Below, in pieces: positions 10,301-21,997 of a stretch of DNA of 26,631 nt. The position numbers and the translations under genes were made by a program. This DNA comes from Chromera velia (taxonomy: Eukaryota > Sar > Chromeraceae). Where the stretch lies: NCBI GenBank assembly GCA_018398765.1, contig JAHBMJ010005597.1:32501-59131 (forward strand), in the 5' to 3' direction. The stretch's first letter is position 1; every line of letters starts with the position of its first letter. The notes under the pieces are model-generated. The model was not told the DNA's origin, made no database searches, and saw nothing but the letters and a program-made list of their open reading frames with translations.

Positions 10301-13300
10301 GAGGAAGAAGGGGAGAAGAGGGACGCGGTGCAGGGGATTATCTGCGAAATCATGGAGGAACCTGCGGACAGTGAGGAGCCTGAGAGCGACTCGGAAGCAG
10401 GGGAGGAGAGTCAGGAGGATGAGGAGGAGAGTCAGGAGGAGGAGGATGTATGCATGCCTGCAGGGGGAGGGGGGGGGGCATCCTCCTCCTCTTCCTCCTC
10501 CTCCAGCTGCTCCCCTTCTGCCTGCACCTCTGCCTCTGCCTGTTTCCGCACTTTCATGTCTAAAAACGCGTTTGCCCCCCGTTCCTTTCGGATCGGGAAC
10601 CCCCCTTCCTTCCCCTTTTTCACCCCCTCCGGCCCCCCGATCACCAAATTTGAGTCTTGCCCCCCCGTCGCCCAGAAACCACTCACCGCAGAGAAGGAGA
10701 AGGACTCACGCCCTTTCTCTCCCTCTGCAGTGCCACCCATCAAGTCCAACAAGGGGAAGGGAAAAGGGAAGAAGGGAAAGGGAAAGAAGTTGGTTACTCC
10801 CTCGTCTGTTCCTGCTGATTCGGTGGACGGTGCTGCCTCCGCCCCATCCGAAAGACCCACAGCCGCAGCAGCCCAGGCGCCCCCGTACGTCTCCCTCACG
10901 GGGACTCTCGAGCGCCTCAGGGAGAAAGACCTGGAGATCCCTGGCATAGGTGCTCTGAGGGTGAAGGAGAGAGAGAGGGCGACAGTCACTCCGGGTACAG
11001 GGGAGCTGAAAATGACATCTAAGGAGGTCACGATCATTCGCAAGGGCTGTTACAAAAGCCTCTCGACGAAAGAGATCCAGGAGGTCTTCAAACGGGCTGA
11101 GATTACCCGACCGAAAGGGGCCACACTGACGATTCGCATCAAATGCCGACCCATGCCAAGAAAGTCGAAAAAGGGGTTCAAAAAGAAGGACGAAGAAGAT
11201 GAGGAGGAGGAGAAAGAGAGGCCACCCCCGTGCCGCAAAAAACACGCGAAGGCAGCTCTGCGATTTCAACACAGACACACACACAGAAACAGAAACAAGG
11301 ACAGTAGACGAATCCAGACAAGGCTGCCCCCGCAAGATTTGCTGCCATCTTCTTCCCGCCCTCTGTCCTCCTCCCCCCCTCCCTCCAAACCAAAAGTAGG
11401 CGGTTCGGGTGATAAACCCGTCTCTGACGCGATGCCGCCGATCAAATTCGGAGAGGGGGTTCTCAGAGGGACACTGCTGCCGGCAGTGGGAGTAGGGGGC
11501 CTAGGAGACACCCAGATTCCCTCCTCTTCCTCTTCCACCCCCACCCCATGCAGAGTTCTCGACCCCGCCCTCAGCACTTTTACCCGCCCAAAGAAGACCT
11601 TCAGACCCCCTTGCCCCGACTCGACTGGCAAGGTGAGGATGCAGGAGAAGGGACTCAAGCATACCTCGACAGTCCGCCGAAAGCAGAGACGCACACACGC
11701 ACCCGACCCCGAAAAAACCCCAGACTGCCGTTACCCCCCCAACCACACAACTCAGCCGACCTACTGGATCATACCCCCTGTCCACTTGAGCGGCTGCCAC
11801 CCCCTCTCAGCGCAGAAAACTTTCACTCCCATCCCGGTAGACGACTTCAAAAGAAAAGAGCGTCGACCCGCAAACCCAAACAACCCAAATCCACAACTGC
11901 AGTCTGTCCCTGTCCCGCAAATCCACGGTCAAACCTCACCTCCCACCCGAAGCCCCCCTCCTCTCCTTCCATTGAAAAGCATCCTTCCACATGCCCGAAA
12001 GCGAAAGTTTGCCTCCACTCATACCCCCAATGTGCTGCCTCCTGGGGCTGCCGACCCGTGGGAGCACTGTCTCCGTGCGTCAGCAGCAGCAGCAGCAGGC
12101 CCTGACTCGATTCCGAGAGAGAGACATCTGCAGGTCTATCGGTTCTGCAGGGGGAGGGGGGGGGGTCGAACAGCGGAGGTGCTCCGATTTGGTCGTGCTG
12201 TCGACCTCCTGAACCCCCCTTGTTTCTCTTTCTCAGCAGCAAAGGAGATAGAGAAACTTGGACAGACAATTGATCCCGACTCCGCTCCGATCCTGTTCTC
12301 CTTCGGGGCCGATTTCCCGCCAGCAGCAGAAGCAGCAGGCAAGGAGACGATGTGTGGGAGGCTCGGGGGTATTCACATGAACACCGAAGGGAAGAAAGCG
12401 ACGCCCTTCCCATGTCCAGCAGACCATCACAGACGCACGCCCGTTTGTGGTTTGGGCTGTGGGTTTTGCTGCTGGGATTTGAAGGCGTCGCCTGGCTGGG
12501 CAAAGGGCCCAGTGCCCCCGCTGTCTGAGGGGACGGGGACCCGGTCGCGTTTCGCAGCAGGGGACGATGAAACCCCTAATCCGGCATTCTGTGCGGCTGC
12601 TTCACGTCTCGCAACCCTCATCCCGTCTCCCGCGTCTTCATTTGCAGAGGGGGGGGGCGTCGAGAAGGAGAAAAGGATGGAGAAGGGTGGTGACCCCCCC
12701 TGGCTTCAACAGTCTGAGCAGCAGCAGCAGCAGAAGAGCGGCGAGACGAAAAGGAAAAGGTACCGCACTCCCCCCGTGCAGAATCCCCCGCCGAACTCCC
12801 CTCGTGGGTGGTGGGTGCGGCCGATCTCCCAGTTTTTGCGCACAGCCCCCCGTCATTCAGCAGGAGCAAATTCAGATTCAGAGGAAGAGGAAGCGCATGT
12901 GGAGGGTTGCGAGTGCTCAATGGAGTGCAGGATGGCAAAGCTGGCCATGATGGCAGACGCACGCCTTCGCAAGATTATGCCTGCCAAGAATAGAGACCCT
13001 GCTGAGACGTTTGGTCTCATCAGAGACGGCACCTGTGGTCCCCTCTCCCTTAAACGGACCGCCCCGGGTCCCCTCGATTTTTTCCTTCCCGATCCCTCCA
13101 CCGAATTCGAAACTGAGGGCTCAGAAACGGACAACGAAGAAGAGGAAGAAGACGATGACTTCCCTTCTAGTGCACGTGGCTGCCGCCCGTCCATTGTCGA
13201 CCCCTCAGGTGGGAAGAGAATCCGGCAGGTCCATGGGTACACCGCCAGGCAGACAACAGCAGACAAGCAGCAGGGAGGCTCGTCGAGAAGGGTCGGGGTA

Positions 13301-14669
13301 CATGGGGGGGCACAGGCAGAGGCAGGGGGAGAGAAGAAAAGAATTGCGCACCCGCTTCCACCGAACACCGCACGTGCCAGGGGGGCTGCCGCAACTGCCG
13401 AGCGTTTCTCTCGTGACAGAGAGCGGCTCCAGAAGAAGAGGCAGGAGCGCCTCAACGCAAAGCAGCAGCAGCAGCAGCAGTGTGCGCAAGCGTTGAAGAA
13501 GGGGCAAGGGGGGAAGAACGAATTTGTTCGTTCCAACGAGTTGAGCCCTCAGAGCACCACCGCCGCAGGGTCTGCTTCCTCCAAGACCCACAATCTCCCG
13601 TCCTCCTCGTCGGTTGTCGCTCCGCCGGAGAAGGAGAAGGAGAGGAGAGCACAGTATTGGGAGACACAGAACCACGCTTCTCCGGGTTTTTGGACTTGCC
13701 GTTTTCGTGACCTGAGTGAGGAGCGAGAGATTGCGGCAAGGAAAGAAAGGAAGGAGAGGAAGAAGAAGAGGGAGAACGGACGTGAGAAACCTCCCTCACG
13801 CCTGATTGTGATGGAGTGCGGAGGCGAGGATGAGGAAAACGAAAAACCAAGATCCCCAACAACAGAATCCTCTGAAAGAGAGTCAGTCAGTGAGTCGATC
13901 TGTCTGGTGGGGAGAAACAAATGACGTTGCCCTCTCAGTCTGTTTGTCTCTTTTTCTGTCAAGTCGATTTGCATAAGCGAGTGAACAGAGAAGGAAAGAA
14001 ACCACACAGTCTGTCAAGAGAGCGAAAGGAAAAGAAAAAAGAAAGGACCCCTTTCCTGTCTGCTTGGCTTTTCGAAAGCGTCCCTCTCTCTGATCTGTAC
14101 GTGTACAAGAGCCCTTCAGAAAAGTAAAGCAAGGAAAAGAAAGAAAGAGTGCTTGGTGTGTCTGTCGGTTGTTTTGTCTGTTTGGAGAAAGAGAATCGTG
14201 CCTCTGTGTGTTTGTTTGTCAGCCGGAAGCGACGGAACAACACAAAGTGAAGAAGTAGGCTGTCTGCCCGTGCTAGCGTTTGTCCGTTTGTGGAACAAGC
14301 TGTGTACAAAAAAAAAAAAAAAAAAACAGGAGACGGATACAGCGCGCGCGCGTGTGTGTGTGTATGTGGAGAGAGAGAGAGANNNATGCTCCTGTACACC
14401 TGTGCGTACCTGTCAATATGAATCAGCATGCCTGTCTCTTCGTGTTTCTTTCTGTCTCTACCCATGCATGCAGCCCGACTCCGGAGCAGATCTGGCACCG
14501 CGCGGTGGTTGAGCTGTCCGGTGTGTGCCAGGCAATGAAGAGTTACCAGGCGAGGCTGGACGCTTGGGCTCAGAGGAAGAAAAAGGAGCTGGAAGAGGAG
14601 GAGGAGGAGGAGGAGAAAAAGAAGAAGGCAGCAGGGAAGGGGAAGAAGGCGGGGAAAGGGCATAAATAA
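7333..14669 (+). CDS. Very large low-complexity protein of unknown function, 6 exons
   Basis: Model: 7333-7571, 7781-7817, 8390-8500, 8624-8708, 9159-13881, 14474-14669. It is phase-consistent, about 1796 aa, starting at ATG after an in-frame TGA at 7318. The donor of exon 3 could be 8494 instead. Residues ~128-180 (SEVVRAAVEAF, then MDPSHFVLLF, then LELHLRVRP) resemble a ubiquitin-like/Ras-association beta-grasp; this is inference only. A Cys-rich part follows (~210-290: CEC, CASC, CPCGC), then a compact ~190-residue region (through ~10,120) without low complexity. The rest is mostly disordered: Glu/Ser runs ~560-590, poly-Ser ~600, KGKGKGKK ~690-705, poly-Gln ~1344 and ~1594. The C-terminal exon is helical (PEQIWHRAVVELSG) and ends in Glu/Lys runs. 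No family recognised. Frame use at 11.55-12.24 kb is doubtful. Confidence 0.55.
14383..14385. other. Assembly gap (NNN)
   Basis: Three N after a (GA)n tract and just past an A18 run. It lies inside the last intron of the large gene, so it should not affect the coding frame. Its true length is unknown. Confidence 0.95.
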
Positions 14670-17287
14670 ATAAGTGAATAAATAAATGAATGAATAAATA
14701 AATGAATGAGAAGATGGATGAGCAAGTGAGGACGGGGACCTTGGATGGGCACAGACAGACAGACAGAGGTGAAAGGCTGCATGGGTGGCTCCATCCCCTC
14801 TGTCTCCATGAAGAGCACAGGGGATGAGAGGAGCGCATGCAGGGTACTGTTCGATCGACCAATGAATCAATCAATCAAAAGAAGAGAAGAGAAGAGAAGA
14901 GAACAAGTCAATCGAAAGAATGAAGGAGAGGGAGGCTTTGGCGGACAGAGAGAGAAGGTAGCCCTAACCAACAACGAACCTCGGTGGATGCCATTTTCTT
15001 TCGGTGTCCAGAAAGACTCCCTCCCTGCCTCTGTGCATTCCTTTCCTTTCCTTTCGTGCACTGTTTTGGCTGTACGTATCCTCGTCTCTTCTCTTTTCTT
15101 TTTTTCTCCGTCCCATCTGCTTGTTCGTCCCTCCTCTGCTTGTCGGCCTTCCTTCCTTTCATGTAGACAGACAGATAGACAGCAGGCAGGCGGCTTCCCT
15201 GCCTCCCTGCATTCTTCTCCTCTCTCGGTGCATCAACAGTGACTCCTAGCTTCTCTCATACTCTCTCCTTGTCGACAATCCTTCGTTCTTTCGTCTGTTC
15301 GTTCGTTCGTTCAAAGTGGCTCTTTTTGATTTCCTCCGCCGATACCTTTCTTCCTTCAGTCCACTTCCTTGATTCGTTCGTTCGCTCTTTCATTCGTGCA
15401 TTCACTCATTCATTGTTATTTCCGTTCGTTCATTAGTTCGTTCGTCCGTTCGTTCCTTCCTTCGACCCTTTCTTTCGGCTGTTGTCGGGATCTCCACTCT
15501 CTGTCTGTCTGTTTCTGTAAAAGAGAAGTTACAGAATCTGCAGAGTCTGCCTGCCTGTCTGTCTGATGACGCATGCGTGCGTGCAGCCACTCGTCCGTCT
15601 CGACTGATTTATTCCGGCTGACTCTCCGTTCTTTGTGTGTGTCTGTTAATTCCTGCTGGTTGCTGTGGGATTGCATGACCCAAAACCCGGGTGGGTGCGT
15701 TCCTTCCTGTGTGCCTGTCTGTCGGACCCCGAACCTAACTTTCCGCCTGGCTGGCTGGCTGCTCACTGATCCTCGCTCTGAGTGATCAATAGGGGATCCG
15801 ATCCCATGCACCTAGGGGTCGGTCGATGAGTTGATCGATCGGCCCATCCATCCATTGCAATTTAATCATGCAGTCAGGCTGTCTTGCAGTCACTTGTACT
15901 TTTTCGTTGGTGCGAAGCGGCAGGGGTCCTGCTGCCTTGCACTACCTGCCTGCCTTCTGCCTGTCTGTCTGGCTCAGGAAAGAGGCGAAGATGAAAAAAG
16001 GGTGCGTGACAGGGGGCTGTCTGGTTCATGCATGCATCATTGCCCAGACGAGAATGCAGACAGAACGCATGCACGGTTCGCTGATGCATGGACGAGTCGA
16101 TAAGCTAGCGGGCATCCATAGAAAAGACACGAGCGTTGGTCTGATCCTTCGGTCTCGGTCGGCCCTGCATTGATCGTGTTTGGGTCGATCGGCCTGGTCT
16201 TCCTTATAGTTGAACAAATTGAACAGAAGAGAATCTAAAGAGAGAAAGCTGCTCAACTGCATGCTTCAACACAGAGAGACCCCAGTTGCGCAATCCTTCA
16301 TTCATCTGCCTTAATGATACGTCATTTCTACCGTGGATGCAAAGTAATGCAAGGCATCATGGGCTTGCATTATAGAAAAAGTCCTGAAGGTAGAAACTTC
16401 GATCAAACCCCGCCATTAATTTTTGATTGATATTTCATAAATGCATGCATGTAATTGAATGCAGCCTAGGACGCATCTGGTTAATCTCAGTTTCTAAGTT
16501 TTAATTAAACTTAATTCAATTTAGTAATGATTCGATCTATAGCCCATTCTTCAAATGACGCATTCAACGTTGCATTGTGATGGTTTGCTAATCATTTTAC
16601 AAATTATTATTTAAAATTGGTTTACAACTCTGCTGCTATCATAGCGTGCTAGTCTGAGTGCAAGTGCCTGCCTAGATGCATGCAAGTTCCGCCTAGACTC
16701 CCTAAAGTTCTGCTATATAAAAACTAAGAAAAGTTTAGACTCGGACTCTTCAAAGTTGAGTTCAGGCTACACTGTTCAGCTAGTTTGAGAACTTAGTTGA
16801 GAACTATAATAATAACGTCGTACAAGCATGCAAAACTTAAGTTACAAATATATACTACTAGCTCTAACACTGAAAATGCGGAATGATTCAAGTGAAAAAA
16901 AAAAAAAAGGTGTAAATATCCATAAAATTAGCCATAAATTGCTCCATAATTAACTTACTTGAAGCCTAACTTGAATAATCATCATAATAATGATCATATA
17001 ATTTGATCGATATAAACTTTAACTCTTTTTTGCACTAGTTTTTGCATGATCTAGATTATTCAGTATTACTAATATTTACTGCAAGCGCCGCGTCATAAAT
17101 GAACTATATACTTACAAATGAAAATATTCTTGGCAAACAATATATATGGCTTATATGGGACACTTCCTAATATCGATTGGAAAGGACCAGGGAAACGACT
17201 TCATTCACCTTTGAACTGCTCAAAATGCCTGGCATCTTCCACTGAACGCACCGAGCAAATGCATTTCCGTGCTTGCAAGAGCGTTTT
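14670..17287. other. Intergenic; microsatellites, then AT-rich DNA
   Basis: 14664-14712 is (AATA/AATG)n, with several possible AATAAA signals for the gene ending at 14669. 14750-14768 is (GACA)n and 14877-14902 is (GAAGA)n. From 15000 to 15780 the plus strand is strongly pyrimidine-rich, with TTCG and CTGT repeats like the introns of the plus-strand genes. From 16300 to 17110 the DNA is AT-rich. I see no convincing exon. Confidence 0.6.
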
Positions 17288-19871
17288 TCACACAATGTTC
17301 GCTGTCTCTGATGATCGCAACTTCATCGACGCGCCCCCGCAAGCTTTGCACGTAGAGCGTACTTTCTGATGCCTACAAATGGAAGCATCCCTGCACTCTG
17401 CACAAATGTACCGGATCCTTCCATGCTCACAAATTTTACTCCCTCCACATTCTTTACACACGCACCGCTCCCTCCCATGCTCGCAAATGCCGCTCCCACC
17501 GCATTCCTTGCAGATGCGCCGCTCTCTCCCGTGCTCACAAATACTGCCGCCACCGCACTCTCTACATCTGTAGCGTTCTTTGCCGTGTTCACAAATACCA
17601 CCACCGCCGCACTCTCTGCACTTAGAGCGGGCCCTTCCATGTTCGCAGAAAATTCTGCCCCCACAGTCTCGACACGAGTACCGAACCCTTCCGTGCACGC
17701 AAATACTGCTGCCCCCACACTCCTTGCAATAGGCGCGTCTTCTTTTGTGCTTACAAACGCTGCTCCCTCCACATTCCTTGCACTTGGAGATGATCCTGCC
17801 GTGCTCGCACCTCCTCCTGCTGTAGTCGCAGCAGATGGTGCAGTGATTCTTTCGTCTCCTGTGCTTGCACAAGTCTCCTGCCGTCACTCGCTCTCTCTTC
17901 CTCTTCTCCAACGCATCTCTGCAGAGACGTACAGCAAGAGAAGGAAAAGAAGGAAGTTTAACGATCGACATGCAACGACGGATGGATGTGCTGTGCAAAA
18001 CAAAACATTTTCTTGTCGACACAGCTCTGCACGGAAAGGAAGAACAGGCAGCCCATAGAGGATCTGGAGAAAAGAAGACAGACGCATAGACAGGCTATGT
18101 GTTCCTTCTTCTCCCTTTTTTCCTTCACATAGACGGACGGACGGACAGACAGACTATATGGTTTCTTTCCCTCCTTGTCTTCATGAACACAACAGACAAA
18201 AAGAAGGCAAGCCAGACAGACAGACAGACAAGCGGACAGACAAGCGCTCAGACAGACGGACGGGCAAACAGACAGGCGGTCACTCATACACTCACCCACA
18301 CCTTGCCTGCCTGACCAACGAACGAACGAACTTACTTCGAATGTCTACAAGTCCAATGCTGATGGAGTCCTTTTTCGGTTTTGAACAGCCCCTGGCAGTC
18401 ACAGCACTTCCAGAACGCCCCCCTCCCCCCTCCTGGCACCTCCACGAGGACCTGCTCGCCCTCCCCCCTCCACGACTTCTCCAAAACACCCCCGAAGGAA
18501 GAAATGGACTTCGAACCCGTCTCCTCCTTTTGGGCGGATACAGCCAGGGAAGTAGACTTCAAAGATCGCACGGCAGAGAGGGAAAAAGAGGGAGGAGACG
18601 GAGATCGCCCGACAGGGCTTTTCCTCCTCTTTTTGTCCTCAGGAAACGATGCAGAAGAAGAATTACTTGATGACTTCTTCGACTTGTAAGTCCCCAACCT
18701 CTCGCCCTCCCCCCCTTTCTGTTTCTGCTTCGCCTCATCCCCCTCCCGCTCCTCAGATCGAGGCAGCTGCAACTTCCCTCTGGGCCCTCCCCGGGGAAAA
18801 GAAAGAGAAACCCCTGCAAATCAGTGAGGGAGTGTGCAGAGAGGTAGGTCGAGATGATACGTAGGCGGGGTAAATTTCTGACACGCATTCATTTATACCA
18901 GACAAGTAAGCTTGCACATCGAGGAGACAGTCAACCCGTGACACTTCTCAATACGAATGCTTTCCATCCTGCCTCCATACAGATTCTTTCCACCTCAAAA
19001 CTATGCACGTGAAGCGATCGCAAAGGAAAATGGTCTGTGTCGCCCGTCTGCATGGCAGTCTTCTGCTGAATCCCTGCAGGTGTGTTTACTTGCCGACCTA
19101 CATCTCTCTCTATCGGCCTGTCTGTCTTTGTCTGCCTATGTCTGCTTGCTTGTCTGTCTTGTTGGTCAATTTGTTTTCAGGCGCCTGTTTGTGTGTGTGT
19201 CTCTGCATATGTGTCTGTGGCAATATCCCCGTCTTTTCTTCCTCCGTCCCTCCCCCCCTCCCTCGCTTCCTTCCTCCGTGTCTGTCTGAGTGCACACGGT
19301 GGTCAGCAACCCCCTCTTGCCTGCTGTCCTCGAAAGCACATATTCAGCCCGCCCTTCCGAAGAAGGAAGACGAACGCTGTATCGATCAAGCAAGCAGTCT
19401 GCCCGTGCACGCAGAAAGCTCACAGAATTTCAGAAAAGAAATGAACAGATCTGCCTGCTTACCTCGTCGCTTCCCTCGCTGCGCCCGAGGCTCCGCCACA
19501 ACCAACGGCTGCTGGGGGATAGCCGTCTCCATTGAGCTCTCCCGGAGAGAGACGGGGACCGTGACAGGTTTCGTCAAGGTGACCCCCACCGATAGAGGCT
19601 CTGTCTTTTCAGGAGGATGAGAGGAAAGCGAAGAGGGCAAACGTGTTGTCCCTTCTTGATCTCTTACAGTGAGGGTAGCACAAGAGAATGAGAGGCGGCC
19701 TGCTGATGGATCCAGGCGGCAGTCCCTGTTTCTGTTCCTGTCTCGTGGAAGGATCCTCTCTGGCAAAAAGGGGGGGGTGTTGCGCGGCTCCAAAACGAGG
19801 AATGCACTCCCCCCCGGCCCTGCTGTACTGGCAACCAGCAGAAGTAGCATGTGATGAAGGCGGACAACCAT
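17288..19871 (-). CDS. C2H2 zinc-finger protein with ten C-x-H-x6-C-x2-C repeats
   Basis: Minus-strand exons: 19871-19463, 18813-18336, 17918-17288, phase-consistent, 505 aa. Exon 2 has a basic Ser/Pro-rich stretch (KKRRKSPVGRSPSPP, nuclear-signal-like), then a classical finger C-x2-C-x12-H-x4-H (CCDCQGLFKTEKGLHQHW...H). The donor GTAAGT and acceptor CTCTGCAG join it in frame to exon 3. That exon encodes ten 18-residue units such as CEHGRERRICKECGGSGI, with Cys1, His3, Cys10 and Cys13 as likely zinc ligands. Nucleic-acid or protein binding is inferred. Exon 1 is less certain: its ATG follows an in-frame TGA, but its start (MVVRLHHMLLLLVAS) looks signal-peptide-like, odd for a nuclear protein, and the opposite strand is also open there. 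Exons 2-3 are strong. Confidence 0.65.
17324..17869 (-). repeat. Ten coding tandem repeats of 54 bp
   Basis: Each unit encodes C-x-H-(G/R/K)-x5-C-x2-C-G-G-x3. Units 5-8 are closest in DNA and protein, which suggests recent unit duplication. Unit 1 is degenerate (CKHRRRKNHCTICC), and unit 9 has lost the Gly-Gly (CAECRDASI). Confidence 0.9.
18133..18290. repeat. (GACA/GACG)n tracts in the intron of the zinc-finger gene
   Basis: Repeated ACGG and GACA units on the plus strand, that is CTGTC/CCGTC on the transcribed minus strand. They lie inside the intron at 17919-18335. Confidence 0.85.
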
Positions 19872-20042
19872 GCGCGGGAAAATGGGAAGGGAAACGAGAC
19901 ACAGTCACGAATCAAAGATCAAGAAACTTGCACAGAAATTAACGCCAACATGAAACTACTGGCACTGTTCTTTTGAGACACGCCTGGTTGATTCACTCAA
20001 GACCGATCTGAATGCTCTTGCAGACAGAAACGAACAGGCGGA

Positions 20043-20043
20043 T

Positions 20044-20075
<32 letters not shown>
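20043..20075. repeat. (TAC)n microsatellite
   Basis: About 11 perfect ACT/TAC units, in non-coding DNA upstream of the zinc-finger gene. Confidence 0.95.
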
Positions 20076-21956
20076 TGGCACAACTTCTGCGGGGGAGAGA
20101 CGGCAGAGCGCCCGCGAATGGTTGGGACGGTCTTGCCACTTTTCACTTCTCTTACAAATGAAAACCACACGTCAGGAAAAAGGACCTTGCGGTGCTTGAA
20201 GAAATCGAATGAGAGAGCGGGAATGGCGGGGTATGTGTAAAATTTGAGAGAAGGGGCTATAGATGGCTATAGGCATCGTGCAGAATCGTGCAGAGCCGGC
20301 GTCCATCTATATCTCGCGCGTGGCCCGCGCGGGGTCTTGTGGGGCACTTCTTAATTAAGAAAATGATGTTCGCAACTGCGTGCGACCCTCCCACAAAAGC
20401 GATTTGCACCGCGGATTCAAGCGGTGGCCGTACACGTGTTCAATGAGAAGTGATGTTCAATGAGAAGGGTAGTGGAGCTAGAAGATTGCACAGAGGACAG
20501 GAATAACAAAGTGCGCAGTAGCAGGAGTAGTTTAGGCACGACTTAGCATGACTGCCAGCTGTAGTAACCTGCGATTTCATTCAGTAAAGTGAAGGCAATT
20601 TGTGAAGGCAATGACAGCAATATTTAGTTATTCTATAGCAATATATGTCCATCCCTACATACATCCCTAGAGAGATACTGAAATCATCGACGAATAAACA
20701 CTAATGATGATGTGATGATATATGGGGTTATAAAGCTGGGAGTAAACATTAGTGTAAACACAAACAAAAAACTTATGCACATAAAAAAATTAAATGAATC
20801 CTAGCTTAATTTATTTTTTTTTTGCAAACTTTTGGAACCTTCAAGAACCTTCAATGACAAAACCCTCAATCATTAATCTACTTCAGTTGAAGTATAGGGT
20901 ACCAGCCTGCCGCGTATCCTTGCTTGCTTCTGGGCCCGCCGGGCCGAGCATGCAGGCTGTGCCGCGCGGTGCCTAAGCGCCATGCTGGCCAGGATGGATT
21001 ACCATGCGCACATTTGATTTTGTACGATTTGTGCCGTGCGCATTCAGCACCAGCTATTCAGACCGATTCACATCGTGCAGCACTAGCTGATCGAAAGCTG
21101 TTTGGTTGTTCGTTTTACTCTGCCTTGACGGACAGACTATTTCATGAAGTAGTTCCACCATCATAGAGATCTAGCTCTGCATTCCGGATGGCCACTTTTG
21201 GTCATCATTCCATTCTACTTCAATCATCACTCTTTTCAAACACTAGTTCAAACACTGTGACATACTCTGCAATATACTTATGCCTAGACTTATGCATAAT
21301 TTTTTTACAAGACATTTAAAAACATTTTTAATTAAATATTTCAAAAGTTTAAATTGTAAATCTTTTCATTTTTAGTGAATTTATTTTTTCTTTTTTTTTA
21401 AATGTTTTATAATGTTTTAATATCACTGTATTTTAAATTTAATCATAGAACTCGCAGCCTGAGGGTATATGGTAGGTTGTACTAGGGTGTATATATCGAT
21501 ACACATATATTGGTTCTAGTCTAGTTTCTAGTCTAGGTTCTGGTTATTATAATCTGCGATAAATTTTAAGTCATTATGATTAACATGCATCAGAAGTGTA
21601 GTAAGTGTCTCCCTCATTTGCACTGCATTAATGTTTCAAAGTTTGTCGCGGACTTTTCCTTCTTTCATTTCTATTTCTGTCCACTTTCATCCTCAGTCGC
21701 AAAATCGGTCAGCAGGTCAACTATTCAAAAGTCTCAAAAAGAAGATGGTGCGGGCGACCGCCGCGGAGTTTTGACCAAAAAATTGATGCACAAATGTTAT
21801 TCACACACAGTACGTGCAATGTGCATTCTCTGATCGAGAATTGATCGATAAATGAACCATTCATTGATCGGTTGAGCAGCTAGTGCGATCTCCGAAGAGG
21901 TGCTTGTCTGTGTGTGTATGTATTTGGCAGTGGTCAAAGAAACGGCCCGACACGGA

Positions 21957-21997
21957 AAAACAAACAAACAAACAAACAAACAAACAAACAAACAAAC
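21957..21997. repeat. (CAAA)n microsatellite
   Basis: About ten perfect units; two frames stay open through it only because of the repeat. Confidence 0.95.

Noticed and set aside
10432-11043. 203-codon minus ORF
   Set aside because: Antisense shadow of the poly-Ser and Lys-rich part of the large plus-strand protein.
12853-13536. 227-codon minus ORF
   Set aside because: It is antisense to the large exon; its Ser/Cys/Leu runs mirror Gln, Glu and Arg codons of the plus-strand protein.
17369-18058. 229-codon plus ORF with regular repeats
   Set aside because: Its periodicity is the complement of the minus-strand 54-bp repeats; only the minus frame gives invariant Cys/His spacing.
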